From: Holophagales bacterium
GTDB taxonomy: Bacteria > Acidobacteriota > Thermoanaerobaculia > Multivoradales > JAGPDF01
Length of the DNA stretch: 64,000 bases
Assembly (NCBI GenBank): GCA_016699405.1
Contig: CP064972.1
Coordinates: 3,379,501 to 3,443,500, forward strand
Direction: 5' to 3'
Shown here: in pieces, positions 1 through 11,080 of the stretch
Position numbering within the stretch: the first letter of the stretch is position 1
Layout of the letters: each line of letters starts with the position of its first letter
Notes under the pieces: generated by a model
What the model saw: the letters and a program-made list of their open reading frames with translations, nothing else
Databases searched by the model: none
Told to the model about the DNA's origin: nothing
Program-made: the position numbers and the translations under genes

Positions 1-615
1 CCGACCCGTGGTCCCGCCGAAACGGGCACCGAGGAACATGCCGCGACGCAGGGCGATCGTCGCGGTGAACGGGCGGTCCTCGGTGGGGTCGTCGCCGATC
101 GCGGTCCGGGCCGCGTCACCGGTCTCGAGAGGGAGCCGGACCGTTGCCGTCTTGCCAGCCAGCCCGAGGGTTTGCAGGAGCGTCGGTAGCGGCACGTCGG
201 CCAGATCGCCCCCGAGGCAGCCAGCGAGTCGCCGGAACCGCGCGCTCCGTCGCAGCGCGGCCCGCACGCGGGCGATCAGCTCGGCTCGGTTGAACGGCTT
301 GACGACGAAGTCGTCGGCGCCGAGCTCGAGGCCCTTCACTTTGAGGTTCGGCCGATCGAGGCTGGAGACGAAGATGACCGGGATCTCCTCGAAACGCAGG
401 TGGGCACGCAGCTCGGCGAGGAGTTGAAATCCGTCCTTCCCCGGCATCTGGATGTCGAGCAGGATCAGGTCCGGCGGGCGCGGCTCGAGGCGGGCGAGGG
501 CCGTCATCGACGAGCCGCAGGTCACGACCTCGAAGCCCGAGAGCTCCAGGTACTCGCCGAGGAGGCTCAGGGCGTCGGGGTCGTCGTCGATGACGGCGAC
601 GCGATAGCGCGCCAT
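1..615 (-). CDS. Response regulator, receiver plus partial C-terminal domain (cut by window edge)
   Basis: The first 205 residues are visible; the 3' end lies outside the window. Residues 5-120 form a CheY-like receiver: acidic pair D11/D12, phosphoacceptor D54 in LLDIQMPGKDG, and K106 in VVKPF. From about residue 138 the sequence VPLPTLLQTLGLAGKTATVRL resembles the start of a PatA/DUF4388-type domain, which is common in regulators lacking DNA-binding domains; that assignment is tentative. The ATG lies 4 bases after the stop of the histidine kinase upstream, so the two are almost certainly cotranscribed cognate partners. No helix-turn-helix is visible in the part seen, so the output may be protein interaction rather than transcription, but the missing C-terminus could change this. 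Confidence 0.85.
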   Translation of the reverse strand, partial: MARYRVAVIDDDPDALSLLGEYLELSGFEVVTCGSSMTALARLEPRPPDLILLDIQMPGKDGFQLLAELRAHLRFEEIPVIFVSSLDRPNLKVKGLELGADDFVVKPFNRAELIARVRAALRRSARFRRLAGCLGGDLADVPLPTLLQTLGLAGKTATVRLPLETGDAARTAIGDDPTEDRPFTATIALRRGMFLGARFGGTTGR

Positions 616-619
616 CAGG

Positions 620-2392
620 TCACCGCCCAACCCCTGAGGGGGATGCGAGGTCGGGGAAGATCTCCAGGACCGCCGGCAACAGCGGCTGGAATCCTGAGAC
701 TCCGCACGCTCGGAGGGTCGCCGGGTCCTCCGGCGCCGCGTCGACGGCGATCTCGAGCGGTGGCTCGATCAGATCGCCGAGTTTCTGAATGCGGAGATCG
801 ATCCCGCAGCGGGGTGCACGAGCATCGGCGAGAAACAGATTGGGCAGCTCGTGGTCGACGAGACGCAGGAGATCGTTCTCGCTTGCGGCGACGAAGCAGG
901 GGATGCCGTGGTTGCGCAGACGCCGCGAGATCTCGGGCCAGATGCGCTCGGCCGGATCGAAGACGGCGGCTGCCCAGAGGCGGTCGCGCAAGGCGCCCCA
1001 GTTCGACGGGAAGGAGATCTCCATTCGACAGCCGCCCTGCGGCGAGCGATCGGCCCGGATCGTGCCGCCATGCAACGCGAGAATCGTCCGGGAGATCGCG
1101 AGACCCCAGCCGATCGCCGACGGATCGCGCCGCGGGGCGCCGTCGTCGGACAGCTGGCGGTAGGCCTCGAAGACCCGCTCGCGCTCCGCCTCCGGGATGC
1201 CCGGGCCCTCGTCGTCGAAGCGGATGCGGTACCGTCCGTCGTCTCCAACCGCCAGCTCGATGTGGATCCGCCCGCCTTCGGGGGAGTGGCGGACGGCGTT
1301 CGACAGGAGATTCGCCACGACCTCCTCGATGCGCAGCTCGTCGACGAACGCCGGACGACTCGGACCGGATTCGGTAAGCTCGAGCGTGATCCCCTTGCGG
1401 GAGGCCCAGGCGGCCTGGAGGTCGACGGAGGTGCGCAGCAGGGTGTGGATCGACACGCGTCCGATCTGCAACCGCAGCCGGCCCCCTTCGGCCTGACGCA
1501 GATCGAGCAGGCTCCGGACGAGCGTGTCGAGCCGCATGGCGGCGCCGCGAGCGCTCGTCAGGTGGGCGCTGAGTCGTCCGCGATGTCCCGCCTCCGCCCT
1601 CTCGATCGCGAGGTCGAGATGGCCGATGATTCCTTGTAGCGGCGCTTTGAGGTCGTGAACGACGCTGGTGAGCTGTTCGTCCTTCATGCGGCTCTGGCGC
1701 TCGAGCTCCTGGGTGCCGCGCAGCAGCCGGTCCTGGACTTCACGGTAGGAGGTCAGGTCGCGGGCGATGCCGAGGTAGCCGATGATCGGTTCGTCAGGCC
1801 CCCGGTAGGCGGTGATCGTCTGCCAGACGCTCACCAATTCGCCGTTCTTCTTGCGGTTGGCGAGCTCGCCGCTCCAGGTGCCGAGATCGCGCCGCGTCAG
1901 GTCCTGCCAGAGCTCCTGGAAGAAGTTCCGGGAGTGCAGTCGGGAGTTGATCAGGCGAGGGTTGCCGCCGAGGATCTCGCCGGGCTCGTAGCCGTAGATC
2001 CTCCGCCAGCGAGGGCTGGCACCGAGCAGCGTTCCCGAGACGTCGGTGAAGACCACGGCGTCCCGGCTGCGGGCCAGCGTCGAGTAGACGAGGGCGAGCT
2101 CTGCCAGCCGCCGGTTCGGCCCTTGCGCGGGACTGGTCATCACGAAGAGACTGGGGCCGGAGCGCAACAGGACGATGTCCCATTCGCGGCCGGCACCATC
2201 GGTCCACCGATGGGCCGCGGCCTCTTCGTCAGACTGTGTCGCGGTCAGGTCGGCAAGCGGGAGCTCTTCGGGCGTCGGGTGGGCGAGCGGGCCGGCGTCG
2301 GCGCGAGAGGCGAGCCACCGCTCCGCAGCCGAGCGGAGAATCCCCCGAAATGGCCAGTCGCGCCGGACAACTCGCCAGCCGATCGCTCGCAT
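620..2392 (-). CDS. PAS-domain sensor histidine kinase with C-terminal receiver-like tail
   Basis: A 590-residue cytoplasmic kinase with no convincing membrane segment. A PAS domain lies at about 105-215. The HisKA dimerisation region follows, with phosphorylatable H246 in VVHDLKAPLQG. The HATPase domain at about 345-462 has N-box N365, G1 DEGPGIP at 394-400 and G2 GWGLAI at 428-433. Residues 470-590 continue beyond the ATPase and read like a degenerate receiver or Rossmann-type domain. The stretch LPNLFLADARAP keeps one acidic residue where a phosphoacceptor might sit, but the full receiver signature is absent. It probably phosphorylates the response regulator that starts 4 bases downstream. 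The stimulus is unknown. Confidence 0.88.
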   Translation of the reverse strand: MRAIGWRVVRRDWPFRGILRSAAERWLASRADAGPLAHPTPEELPLADLTATQSDEEAAAHRWTDGAGREWDIVLLRSGPSLFVMTSPAQGPNRRLAELALVYSTLARSRDAVVFTDVSGTLLGASPRWRRIYGYEPGEILGGNPRLINSRLHSRNFFQELWQDLTRRDLGTWSGELANRKKNGELVSVWQTITAYRGPDEPIIGYLGIARDLTSYREVQDRLLRGTQELERQSRMKDEQLTSVVHDLKAPLQGIIGHLDLAIERAEAGHRGRLSAHLTSARGAAMRLDTLVRSLLDLRQAEGGRLRLQIGRVSIHTLLRTSVDLQAAWASRKGITLELTESGPSRPAFVDELRIEEVVANLLSNAVRHSPEGGRIHIELAVGDDGRYRIRFDDEGPGIPEAERERVFEAYRQLSDDGAPRRDPSAIGWGLAISRTILALHGGTIRADRSPQGGCRMEISFPSNWGALRDRLWAAAVFDPAERIWPEISRRLRNHGIPCFVAASENDLLRLVDHELPNLFLADARAPRCGIDLRIQKLGDLIEPPLEIAVDAAPEDPATLRACGVSGFQPLLPAVLEIFPDLASPSGVGR

Positions 2393-2495
2393 CGCCCCCC
2401 CTCCCCCGCGGCGATTATGCCTGCGTCCCCGCCCGGAGAAACAGTCCGATGGGGTAGGTCGCGGGTGAGGCCCGGAGCGGCCGGTTGCCTCGGTC

Positions 2496-5186
<2,691 letters not shown>

Positions 5187-5208
5187 GTGGGTTCTCGCAA
5201 GGCTAGAA

Positions 5209-5231
5209 GGGCCGCGCCCATGGCGCGGCCC
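5209..5231 (-). terminator. Perfect 10-bp GC stem-loop between M23 peptidase and secA
   Basis: Arms at 5209-5218 and 5222-5231 pair perfectly around a three-base loop. Read on the minus strand it lies after the M23 peptidase stop and before secA, and is followed by only a weak TTCT tail. It could be a terminator for the peptidase transcript. It also begins about 10 bases after a TAGAAT -10 box (5241-5246), so it would sit at the very 5' end of a secA transcript. The sequence does not decide between the two. Confidence 0.5.
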
Positions 5232-5240
5232 GATCGGATG

Positions 5241-5246
5241 ATTCTA
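5241..5246 (-). promoter_or_regulatory. Putative -10 element of secA (TAGAAT)
   Basis: On the minus strand TAGAAT matches the sigma-70 -10 consensus at four or five positions and lies 54 bases before the secA ATG. No convincing -35 hexamer is visible at the usual spacing, so this rests on the -10 match and its position in the intergenic gap. Confidence 0.4.
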
Positions 5247-5293
5247 GCAGACGGTCTCCAGGCGCTCGAGCGCCGGGGTGCTCGACTTCGGGG

Positions 5294-6178
5294 TCAGAAG
5301 GGAGAGGAGCCCGAATCGAGGATGTACGCCGTGGGGTCGACCGACTTGCCGTTCACCTGCACTTCGTAGTGCAGGTGGTAACCGGTCGAACGCCCGGTGT
5401 TGCCGACCAGGCCGACGACGCTGCCGCGTTCGACGCGTTGACCGGGGGTGACGCTGGTGCGGGAGAGGTGTCCGTAGACGGTGGTGATCCCGAAGCCGTG
5501 GGCGACGAAGACGGCGCGACCGAGCGGTCCGAACTGCTGGATCTGAGTCACGACACCGGCGGCCGTGACCTTGACCGGCTTGCCCGGAGGGGCCGAGATG
5601 TCGATGCCGCTATGGTAGGCGGGTTGGCCGGTGATCGGGTCTCGGCGATGGCCGAAGGTGCTGGTGATGAGGCCGCGGACCGGCGAGATCGCTGGGGTGG
5701 AGGAGATCAGGCCGAGGTTCTTTTCGAGCTGTCCGGAGACGAGAGCGAGCTGGCTGTCGAGGCTGTCGGCCCGCTGCTCGACCGATTCGAGGTCGGCTGG
5801 CGGTGCGCTTTCCGGCATCGCCGCCACCGATCCGCCGACTCCGCCCTCTCCCGTCGATCCCAGCGACTGCAGGCCGGCGACAATGGCCAGCTTGCGAGTC
5901 CTCTCCTCGAACTCGCCGAGGCGTCCGCGCAAATCGTCCAGCCGGGTCTCGAAGGTCTGATTGAGCTGGCGCAGGCGCTCGTTCTCCGACGCCAGCCGCG
6001 ACATCTCGGCGCGGCTCACGGACGAGGAGAGAAAGAGCGCGAGGGAGGCGAGGCCGCCCACGACGAGAAACAACGCCAGCCCGAGGACCACGCCCAGCTG
6101 CCGATTCGTCACCCGCCACTTGCGGAACTGAGCCCGCTCGTGCGGCACGAAAATGACAGTGTGGTGCTTCGAGCTCAT
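5294..6178 (-). CDS. Membrane-anchored M23 family metallopeptidase (LytM/peptidoglycan endopeptidase type)
   Basis: 294 residues. A single N-terminal membrane segment (about 28-52) is followed by a coiled-coil stretch (about 55-100), a flexible linker and a C-terminal M23 domain (about 165-290). Zinc ligands H189 and D193 (HSGID) and H268/H270 (HLH) are intact, and H237 lies in VYGHLS, so an active Gly-Gly/peptidoglycan endopeptidase is expected. The layout matches periplasmic cell-wall hydrolases tethered to the inner membrane. The mRNA would read on toward secA unless the stem-loop at 5209-5231 terminates it. The 134-base upstream gap is comparatively AT-rich and holds overlapping palindromes that may be regulatory. 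Confidence 0.92.
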   Translation of the reverse strand: MSSKHHTVIFVPHERAQFRKWRVTNRQLGVVLGLALFLVVGGLASLALFLSSSVSRAEMSRLASENERLRQLNQTFETRLDDLRGRLGEFEERTRKLAIVAGLQSLGSTGEGGVGGSVAAMPESAPPADLESVEQRADSLDSQLALVSGQLEKNLGLISSTPAISPVRGLITSTFGHRRDPITGQPAYHSGIDISAPPGKPVKVTAAGVVTQIQQFGPLGRAVFVAHGFGITTVYGHLSRTSVTPGQRVERGSVVGLVGNTGRSTGYHLHYEVQVNGKSVDPTAYILDSGSSPF

Positions 6179-6220
6179 CCCGATCTTTTCACCCTTGAAT
6201 AAGACGGCAATGGAAAAGGA

Positions 6221-6235
6221 GCGAAATTTCGCGAA
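6221..6235. promoter_or_regulatory. Overlapping palindromes upstream of the M23 peptidase
   Basis: GCGAAATTTCGC (6221-6232) is a perfect 12-base palindrome and TTCGCGAA (6228-6235) a perfect 8-base one, overlapping by five bases. They lie about 45 bases upstream of the M23 start in an AT-richer patch. Shape and place suit a dimeric repressor site, but no regulator is encoded nearby. Confidence 0.25.
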
Positions 6236-6312
6236 CCGTCGGGAAGGTTAAAGGCTCACGCCGCATGGTGTCAAGGGAACCGCCGGTCGGTACGGTCTGT
6301 GATGCCGGGCGT

Positions 6313-7833
6313 CTAGCGCATCCGCCGGTCGAGGGTCCGATACTGGATGGCCTCCGCAACGTGGGACGGAGCGAGGTCGTCGCGCCCCGCGAGATCGGCG
6401 ATGGTGCGTGCCACCTTGAGGATGCGGGAGAGCGCACGGGCCGAGAGGCCGAGTCGCTCGAAGGCGGTGTCGACGAGCGATCGGGCCGCCCCGTCGAGCG
6501 GACAGACATCCCGCAGCTGGGCGGCGGTCAGGGCCGCGTTGAACGGTGTGGGATGCCGGGAATCGAAGCGGCGCCGCTGTCGGTCGCGAGCCAGGGCCAC
6601 CCGTTCGGCCACCGCGGCGCTGCTCTCGCCTCGGGGAGCGGCGAGGTCGACCAGGCGTACGGCCGGGACCTCGACGTGAAGATCGATCCGGTCGAGCAGC
6701 GGGCCGGAGACCCGGGAGCGATACCGCTCGACCAGCGGAGCGGGGCAGCGGCAGTCGTGGCGGGAGTCGCCCAGGTGGCCGCAGGGGCACGGGTTCATCG
6801 CCCCGAGCAGGGTGAAACGCGCCGGGAAGGCGTGGCGGGCCCTGGCCCGGGCCACGATCACGAAGCCGTCCTCGAGCGGTTGCCGGAGTGCCTCGAGCGC
6901 GTCGCGGTGGAACTCGGCAAGCTCGTCGAGAAAGAGCACCCCGGCGTGGGCGAGGCTCACCTCGCCCGGGCGCGGCACGCTGCCGCCGCCGACGAGGCCG
7001 GCCGCGCTGATGCCCGGGTGTGGGCTGCGGAACGGGCGATGGGCGAGGAGCCCGGCGGGTGGCTCGTCGGCGACCAGGGAGTGGATCTTGGTGACTTCGA
7101 TCGCTTCGGCGAGGCCGAGCGGCGGCAGGAGGCCCGGGGCACAGCGGGCGAGCATCGTCTTGCCGGAGCCCGGAGGACCGAGAAAGAGGAGATTGTGCCC
7201 ACCGGCGGCGGCGACCTCGAGGGCTCGCTTGGCAGAATCCTGGCCCCGAACCTCGGCGAGATCGCCTTCGGCGGGACCTCCCGGCGCGGCGGACGGACGG
7301 GGTGAGGCCGGGGGAAGATGGGCCAGGCCGAGGACGTGGTCGATACCGCGGGCGAGTCCGTCGACCGGGATGACCGGCAGGGCGCCGAGCGCCGCCGCCT
7401 CGCCGGCGTTGGCGGCCGGGAGAAGGAGCTCGCGCGCCTGGATGCGACGCGCCAGATCGGCGATCGCCAGCCCGCCGCGCACCGAGCGCACCGTCCCGTC
7501 GAGCCCGAGCTCGCCGCAGAAGAGCCGCCCCTCGAGCGCCTCCTGTGGGAGATGGCCGTGCGCGGCAAGCAGCGCCAAGGCGATGGCGAGATCGAGGTGA
7601 TTGCCCTCCTTGCGCAGGTCGGCGGGCGCCAGATTGACGGTGACGGAACGCGGCGGGAGATCGAAGCCGCAGTTCTTCAGCGCGGCCCGGACTCTCTCCC
7701 GGCTTTCGCGCACGGCGGCGTCGGGCAACCCGACGATCTGGACCTGGGGCAGTCCGTTCTGCAGGTCGACCTCGACCTGGACCGGTCTCGCCTCGATCCC
7801 CCAAGGGGTGGCGGCGGTGGCTCGTGCCAGCAT
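6313..7833 (-). CDS. comM: YifB/ComM family Mg-chelatase-like AAA+ ATPase
   Basis: 506 residues, the usual family length. ComM is a hexameric helicase that promotes branch migration during natural transformation; the wider YifB family is also found in species not known to be competent. The N-terminal ChlI-fold domain (about 20-140) is followed by a AAA+ core with Walker A GPPGSGKT at 219-226 and Walker B LFLDE at 300-304. The C-terminal Mg-chelatase domain contains the family's four cysteines (C349, C351, C361, C363). AGGGGA before the ATG is a good ribosome binding site. The gene follows thyX by 52 bases in the same direction. Confidence 0.95.
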   Translation of the reverse strand: MLARATAATPWGIEARPVQVEVDLQNGLPQVQIVGLPDAAVRESRERVRAALKNCGFDLPPRSVTVNLAPADLRKEGNHLDLAIALALLAAHGHLPQEALEGRLFCGELGLDGTVRSVRGGLAIADLARRIQARELLLPAANAGEAAALGALPVIPVDGLARGIDHVLGLAHLPPASPRPSAAPGGPAEGDLAEVRGQDSAKRALEVAAAGGHNLLFLGPPGSGKTMLARCAPGLLPPLGLAEAIEVTKIHSLVADEPPAGLLAHRPFRSPHPGISAAGLVGGGSVPRPGEVSLAHAGVLFLDELAEFHRDALEALRQPLEDGFVIVARARARHAFPARFTLLGAMNPCPCGHLGDSRHDCRCPAPLVERYRSRVSGPLLDRIDLHVEVPAVRLVDLAAPRGESSAAVAERVALARDRQRRRFDSRHPTPFNAALTAAQLRDVCPLDGAARSLVDTAFERLGLSARALSRILKVARTIADLAGRDDLAPSHVAEAIQYRTLDRRMR

Positions 7834-7885
7834 GTCCCCTAAGACGACAACGGGGCGCCGGATCTCACACTTGCCGCTCGTGCGT

Positions 7886-9481
7886 TCAGATCACCCGGCG
7901 GTACTGCTCGAGATCCAGCCTCCAGACCGGAACGCCACAGTAGCGGGCCCCCTCCGGGCAGATCGGCCTCGCGCCGGAACGATCGCGCAGTCCGCAGGGG
8001 GGCTGAAGCCAACGCCCCACGCGAGGATGGACCTGGCGGATCTGGGCGGCCTCGTCGACGCTGGCACGCCAGATCTCCTCCTGGGCGTTGTAGCAGAGGC
8101 GGAGGGTGAGCTTGTGATGGAGGTGGAGAAGATCCGCCGACTCGGTGAAGCGAACCGCCACGGCGTTGGGCAGTAGATAGAGAACGTGCTCACGCGGCGC
8201 ACCGAGCCGGGTGAGCTGCCGCATCCCATCCCAGGCCCGTTCGCAGGAGTCGAGGAAGAAGCGCTCCGCCGCCGGATCCTCGCGGACCAGGGCGGGGATC
8301 AGCACGTCCGGGTCCGAGTCGACCTGGGCGGAGAGGATCGGCCGGGAGGCCGGAGTCATGCGATGGCGCTGATCCTGGCTGTCGGCGGCATGTGAGAGGC
8401 GCTTGCGGAAGCCGTAGTGAACGTGAGCGAGGCAGCGGGTGAGCTTCGAGTGGGTCGACAGCCGCAAGGCCTCGCCGAAGGTTCGGTTGCTCGCCGGGTC
8501 GAGCACGAGGTCGATCGCCCGATCGTCGTCGAGCTCGCCCGAGCTGGCTCCCAGCACCTCGCGAACCGAATTGGCGAGCGTCGATTCTCCGTGCACTGGC
8601 CAGTCGACGAGCCGGCTGGTGCGCGCTTCGAGGCTCCGGTCGAACTCGTCGCGGAACCCGGCGGCCGGGCCGTCCGCGCGATCCAGCCGAGCGAGCGCCT
8701 GGAACTCCGGTGTCTCCTCTAGAGCGAGCGGAGCCTCGAGGATCGTCGCGTAATCCGGATCCGCCCGCAGCACCTCTTCGACCATCCTCCCGACGACCAT
8801 CCGCTGCTCCAGCGGGGCGTCGAACTGCTCGGCCAGCCGCCAGTAGCGGAATAGGGTGAGGGCGGAAATCGTGTGGTAGAGGTAGGCGAAGGTGGCCACG
8901 GGCAGGACGTAGCGCGCGATCTCCTGCGACTTCTTCTGGATCTCCTTCTCCCAGCGGGGCGGGTCGTGCCGCCGCGCGGGGAAGCGACGGAAGAACTCCG
9001 CTCGGGCGAGCGGCAGGAGGCGTTCGCCGAGGGCGCGATAGTCGGATTGCATCCGTTCGGCCGTGGTCCGGTAGACGGCGAGCGCCTCTCCGGCGAGTGG
9101 CGGCACGGCGAAGCTGTTCTCCCGGACCGGGACGTAGCGCTGGCTGACCTGCTCGGAGTTGTAGAACGGATGACTGTGCAGGAACGACCAGAGGAACTGC
9201 CGACTGACGTTGGAGAGCGAAAACTGAAAGTGGGCGTGTTGGAAGGTGGTGTGATGCCCGGCAAGATAGATGTCGCGAGCGAGAGCGTCGCGCCGGTCGC
9301 GCCGCCGCTGGGTCACCTCCGGGCTCTCACCGATTCCCGCGACCTCCTCCGGCGTGACGATGCCGCGGGCCGAGTAGCAGGTCCTGGCGGTGGCAACGGC
9401 GTTGTCGAAGCCGCGGTCGAAGCGATTGACCAGGCGGACCTCGGGAGCTGGGGAGAGGAAAGAAGAGACGCGGGAGCTCAT
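7886..9481 (-). CDS. thyX: Two-domain FAD-dependent thymidylate synthase (ThyX family)
   Basis: 531 residues, about twice a normal ThyX, made of two ThyX-like halves. The N-terminal half has HHTTFQHAHFQFSLSNVSRQ and a region at 101-116 (LHSHPFYNSEQVSQRY) that aligns with the ThyX signature RHRx7S but lacks its arginines. The C-terminal half has RHR at 372-374 within SQDQRHRMTPASRP. ThyX converts dUMP to dTMP using methylenetetrahydrofolate and flavin. Family membership is clear, but catalytic competence must be shared between the halves or partly lost. No Shine-Dalgarno precedes the ATG, and a TAGACT -10 box ends 14 bases before it, implying a very short leader. Confidence 0.85.
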   Translation of the reverse strand: MSSRVSSFLSPAPEVRLVNRFDRGFDNAVATARTCYSARGIVTPEEVAGIGESPEVTQRRRDRRDALARDIYLAGHHTTFQHAHFQFSLSNVSRQFLWSFLHSHPFYNSEQVSQRYVPVRENSFAVPPLAGEALAVYRTTAERMQSDYRALGERLLPLARAEFFRRFPARRHDPPRWEKEIQKKSQEIARYVLPVATFAYLYHTISALTLFRYWRLAEQFDAPLEQRMVVGRMVEEVLRADPDYATILEAPLALEETPEFQALARLDRADGPAAGFRDEFDRSLEARTSRLVDWPVHGESTLANSVREVLGASSGELDDDRAIDLVLDPASNRTFGEALRLSTHSKLTRCLAHVHYGFRKRLSHAADSQDQRHRMTPASRPILSAQVDSDPDVLIPALVREDPAAERFFLDSCERAWDGMRQLTRLGAPREHVLYLLPNAVAVRFTESADLLHLHHKLTLRLCYNAQEEIWRASVDEAAQIRQVHPRVGRWLQPPCGLRDRSGARPICPEGARYCGVPVWRLDLEQYRRVI

Positions 9482-9495
9482 GGGAAGGTCGGCCG

Positions 9496-9501
9496 AGTCT
9501 A
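9496..9501 (-). promoter_or_regulatory. Putative -10 element of thyX (TAGACT)
   Basis: TAGACT on the minus strand ends 14 bases before the thyX ATG; with transcription starting about 7 bases on, the leader would be only about 7 bases. No clear -35 is seen. Confidence 0.35.
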
Positions 9502-9641
9502 GCCTGGGGAGGGGAATCGCGTGCGAGGGGCACGGATCACCGCGAGGAGGCGGTACCGGCTAAGATCAGTCCGCCGGTCCGGGGAAGGCGACCCGGCTGG
9601 CGACCGAACCGGCGGGCCAGTCGGCGCGCCCTGGAGGAGCA

Positions 9642-10253
9642 ATGGGAAAGACCATCGGCATCGGTTGTCTCGTGGGGTTGTTGCTCGTCGGCATCGCCGC
9701 CGGCGTCTGGCTTTCCGGCCTCTATAACGGACTCGTCGGCGAGAACGAGAGCGTCAGCCGCGCCTGGGCGCAGGTCGAGGGCGCCTATCAGCGCCGCGCG
9801 GACCTGATTCCGAACCTTGTCGCGACGGTGAAGGGCTCCGCGCAGTTCGAGCAGGAGACACTGCAGAAAGTCGTCGAGGCGCGAAGCCGGGTCGGCCAGG
9901 TGACGGCCGGAGCCCTGCAGGGGGTGATCGACGACCCGCAGAAGCTCGCCCAGTTCCAGGCAGCCCAGGACGGCCTCTCGTCGGCGCTGTCGCGCCTGAT
10001 GGTCGTCGTCGAGCGCTATCCGGAGCTCAAGAGCACCCAGGCCTTCGGTGACCTGATGGTCCAGCTCGAAGGGACCGAGAATCGCATCAACGTCGAGCGC
10101 AATCGGTACAACGAAGCGGCCCAAGGGTTCAACACGCGCGTCAAGCGCTTCCCGACCGGATTCGTCGTCCGCCTCCTCGGCTGGGACTTCAAGGAGAAGG
10201 CCTACTTCCAGTCGCAGCCCGGCGCCGAGACGGCCCCGAAGGTCCAGTTCTAG
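9642..10253 (+). CDS. lemA: LemA family protein
   Basis: 203 residues with a single N-terminal membrane segment (about 4-26) followed by a long helical extracytoplasmic domain. The features typical of LemA are present: NESVSRAWAQVEGAYQRRADLIPNLVATVKG early on and ENRINVERNRYNEAAQGFN later. LemA proteins are widespread, and their molecular role is poorly defined; they are often encoded with TPM-domain proteins, as here. GGAGGAG stands just before the ATG. It is cotranscribed with the TPM gene, which begins 9 bases downstream. A possible TAAGAT -10 lies in the gap shared with divergent thyX. Confidence 0.95.
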   Translation: MGKTIGIGCLVGLLLVGIAAGVWLSGLYNGLVGENESVSRAWAQVEGAYQRRADLIPNLVATVKGSAQFEQETLQKVVEARSRVGQVTAGALQGVIDDPQKLAQFQAAQDGLSSALSRLMVVVERYPELKSTQAFGDLMVQLEGTENRINVERNRYNEAAQGFNTRVKRFPTGFVVRLLGWDFKEKAYFQSQPGAETAPKVQF

Positions 10254-10261
10254 GGGGCGAC

Positions 10262-11038
10262 TTGCGTCGTCTCGCCTCGGTCCTCGTCGGACTCGGCTTC
10301 GTCGCCGTCCTGTTGCCCCAGGCGGCGTCGGCTGCCGCTTCGGCGCTGCCGCCGGCGCCGGTGCGCTGGGTCGTCGACGAGGCCGGATTCCTTTCGCCCG
10401 GCGCGGCAACCGAGATCGACTCGTCCCTCGAAGCGTTCGAGAAGCGCCAGGGGACGCAGGTGGTGGTGGCGATCTTCCAGCGCCTTCCGCCCGGCGAGGT
10501 CCTGGAGGACTGGACCGTTCGTGTCGCCGAGAGCTGGCGAGTCGGTCGGGCGCGCCAGGACGACGGCGTCGTGCTCTTCGTCTTCGTCGAGGATCGTGCG
10601 CTGCGCATCGAGGTCGGGCGCGGGCTCGAAGGGGCCCTGACCGACCTCGAGGCGTCACGGATCCTGCAGAAGGCCCTGTTGCCGCGCTTGCGGGCGGGGG
10701 ACCGGGACGGAGCGATCCGCGACGCGGCCCAAGGGATCGTCGCGGCGGTCGAGGGCGAGTACACCCCCGGAACCGGAGGGGAACCGGCCGCCGACGAGCG
10801 ACATCGACCGCGGCTGCCCGTTCTGCTGCTCGCGCTGATCGTGCTGGTGCTCCTGGTCGAGATCTCGCGCCGGGGGTCGTCCGGAGGCGGGCGCAGCGGC
10901 GGGCGATGGGGCGGCGGCGGTTGGGGCGGGGGTGGCTCGATCGGTGGCGGCTGGTCCGGTGGCGGTGGCTTCTCCGGCGGCGGATTCTCGGGCGGTGGCG
11001 GCTCGTTCGGGGGCGGGGGCGCCTCGGGTCGCTGGTAG
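10262..11038 (+). CDS. TPM-domain (YgcG family) secreted/membrane protein with Gly-rich tail
   Basis: 258 residues starting at TTG, chosen because AGGGGGC lies directly upstream and the signal peptide begins there. A signal peptide (about 1-25) leads to a TPM domain (about 35-165; VVDEAGFLSPGAATEID at its start). A membrane segment (about 187-205) is followed by a low-complexity tail of about 50 residues built almost only from Gly, Ser and Trp. This is the standard architecture of TPM proteins partnered with LemA. The TPM fold has been linked to phosphatase-like activity and photosystem II repair in plants; the bacterial role is uncertain. The gene ends convergent with the AddA-like gene. Confidence 0.92.
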   Translation: MRRLASVLVGLGFVAVLLPQAASAAASALPPAPVRWVVDEAGFLSPGAATEIDSSLEAFEKRQGTQVVVAIFQRLPPGEVLEDWTVRVAESWRVGRARQDDGVVLFVFVEDRALRIEVGRGLEGALTDLEASRILQKALLPRLRAGDRDGAIRDAAQGIVAAVEGEYTPGTGGEPAADERHRPRLPVLLLALIVLVLLVEISRRGSSGGGRSGGRWGGGGWGGGGSIGGGWSGGGGFSGGGFSGGGGSFGGGGASGRW

Positions 11039-11057
11039 GTCGTGCGAACCCTCTCGT

Positions 11058-11080
11058 GCCGTCCGGCTCAGCGGGACGGC
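11058..11080. terminator. Stem-loop between convergent TPM and helicase genes
   Basis: A 7-bp perfect stem (11058-11064 with 11074-11080) with a 9-base loop spans the 29-base gap between the convergent genes and covers the helicase stop codon. It could serve both directions. No T-tract follows on either strand, so Rho-independent function is doubtful. Confidence 0.3.

Noticed and set aside
620..2392. Membrane sensor kinase
   Set aside because: No hydrophobic segment long enough for a membrane helix exists in the N-terminal 100 residues.
10262..11038. Gly-rich tail as a tandem DNA repeat of independent interest
   Set aside because: GGCGG-type repetition at the 3' end encodes the known low-complexity tail of TPM proteins.
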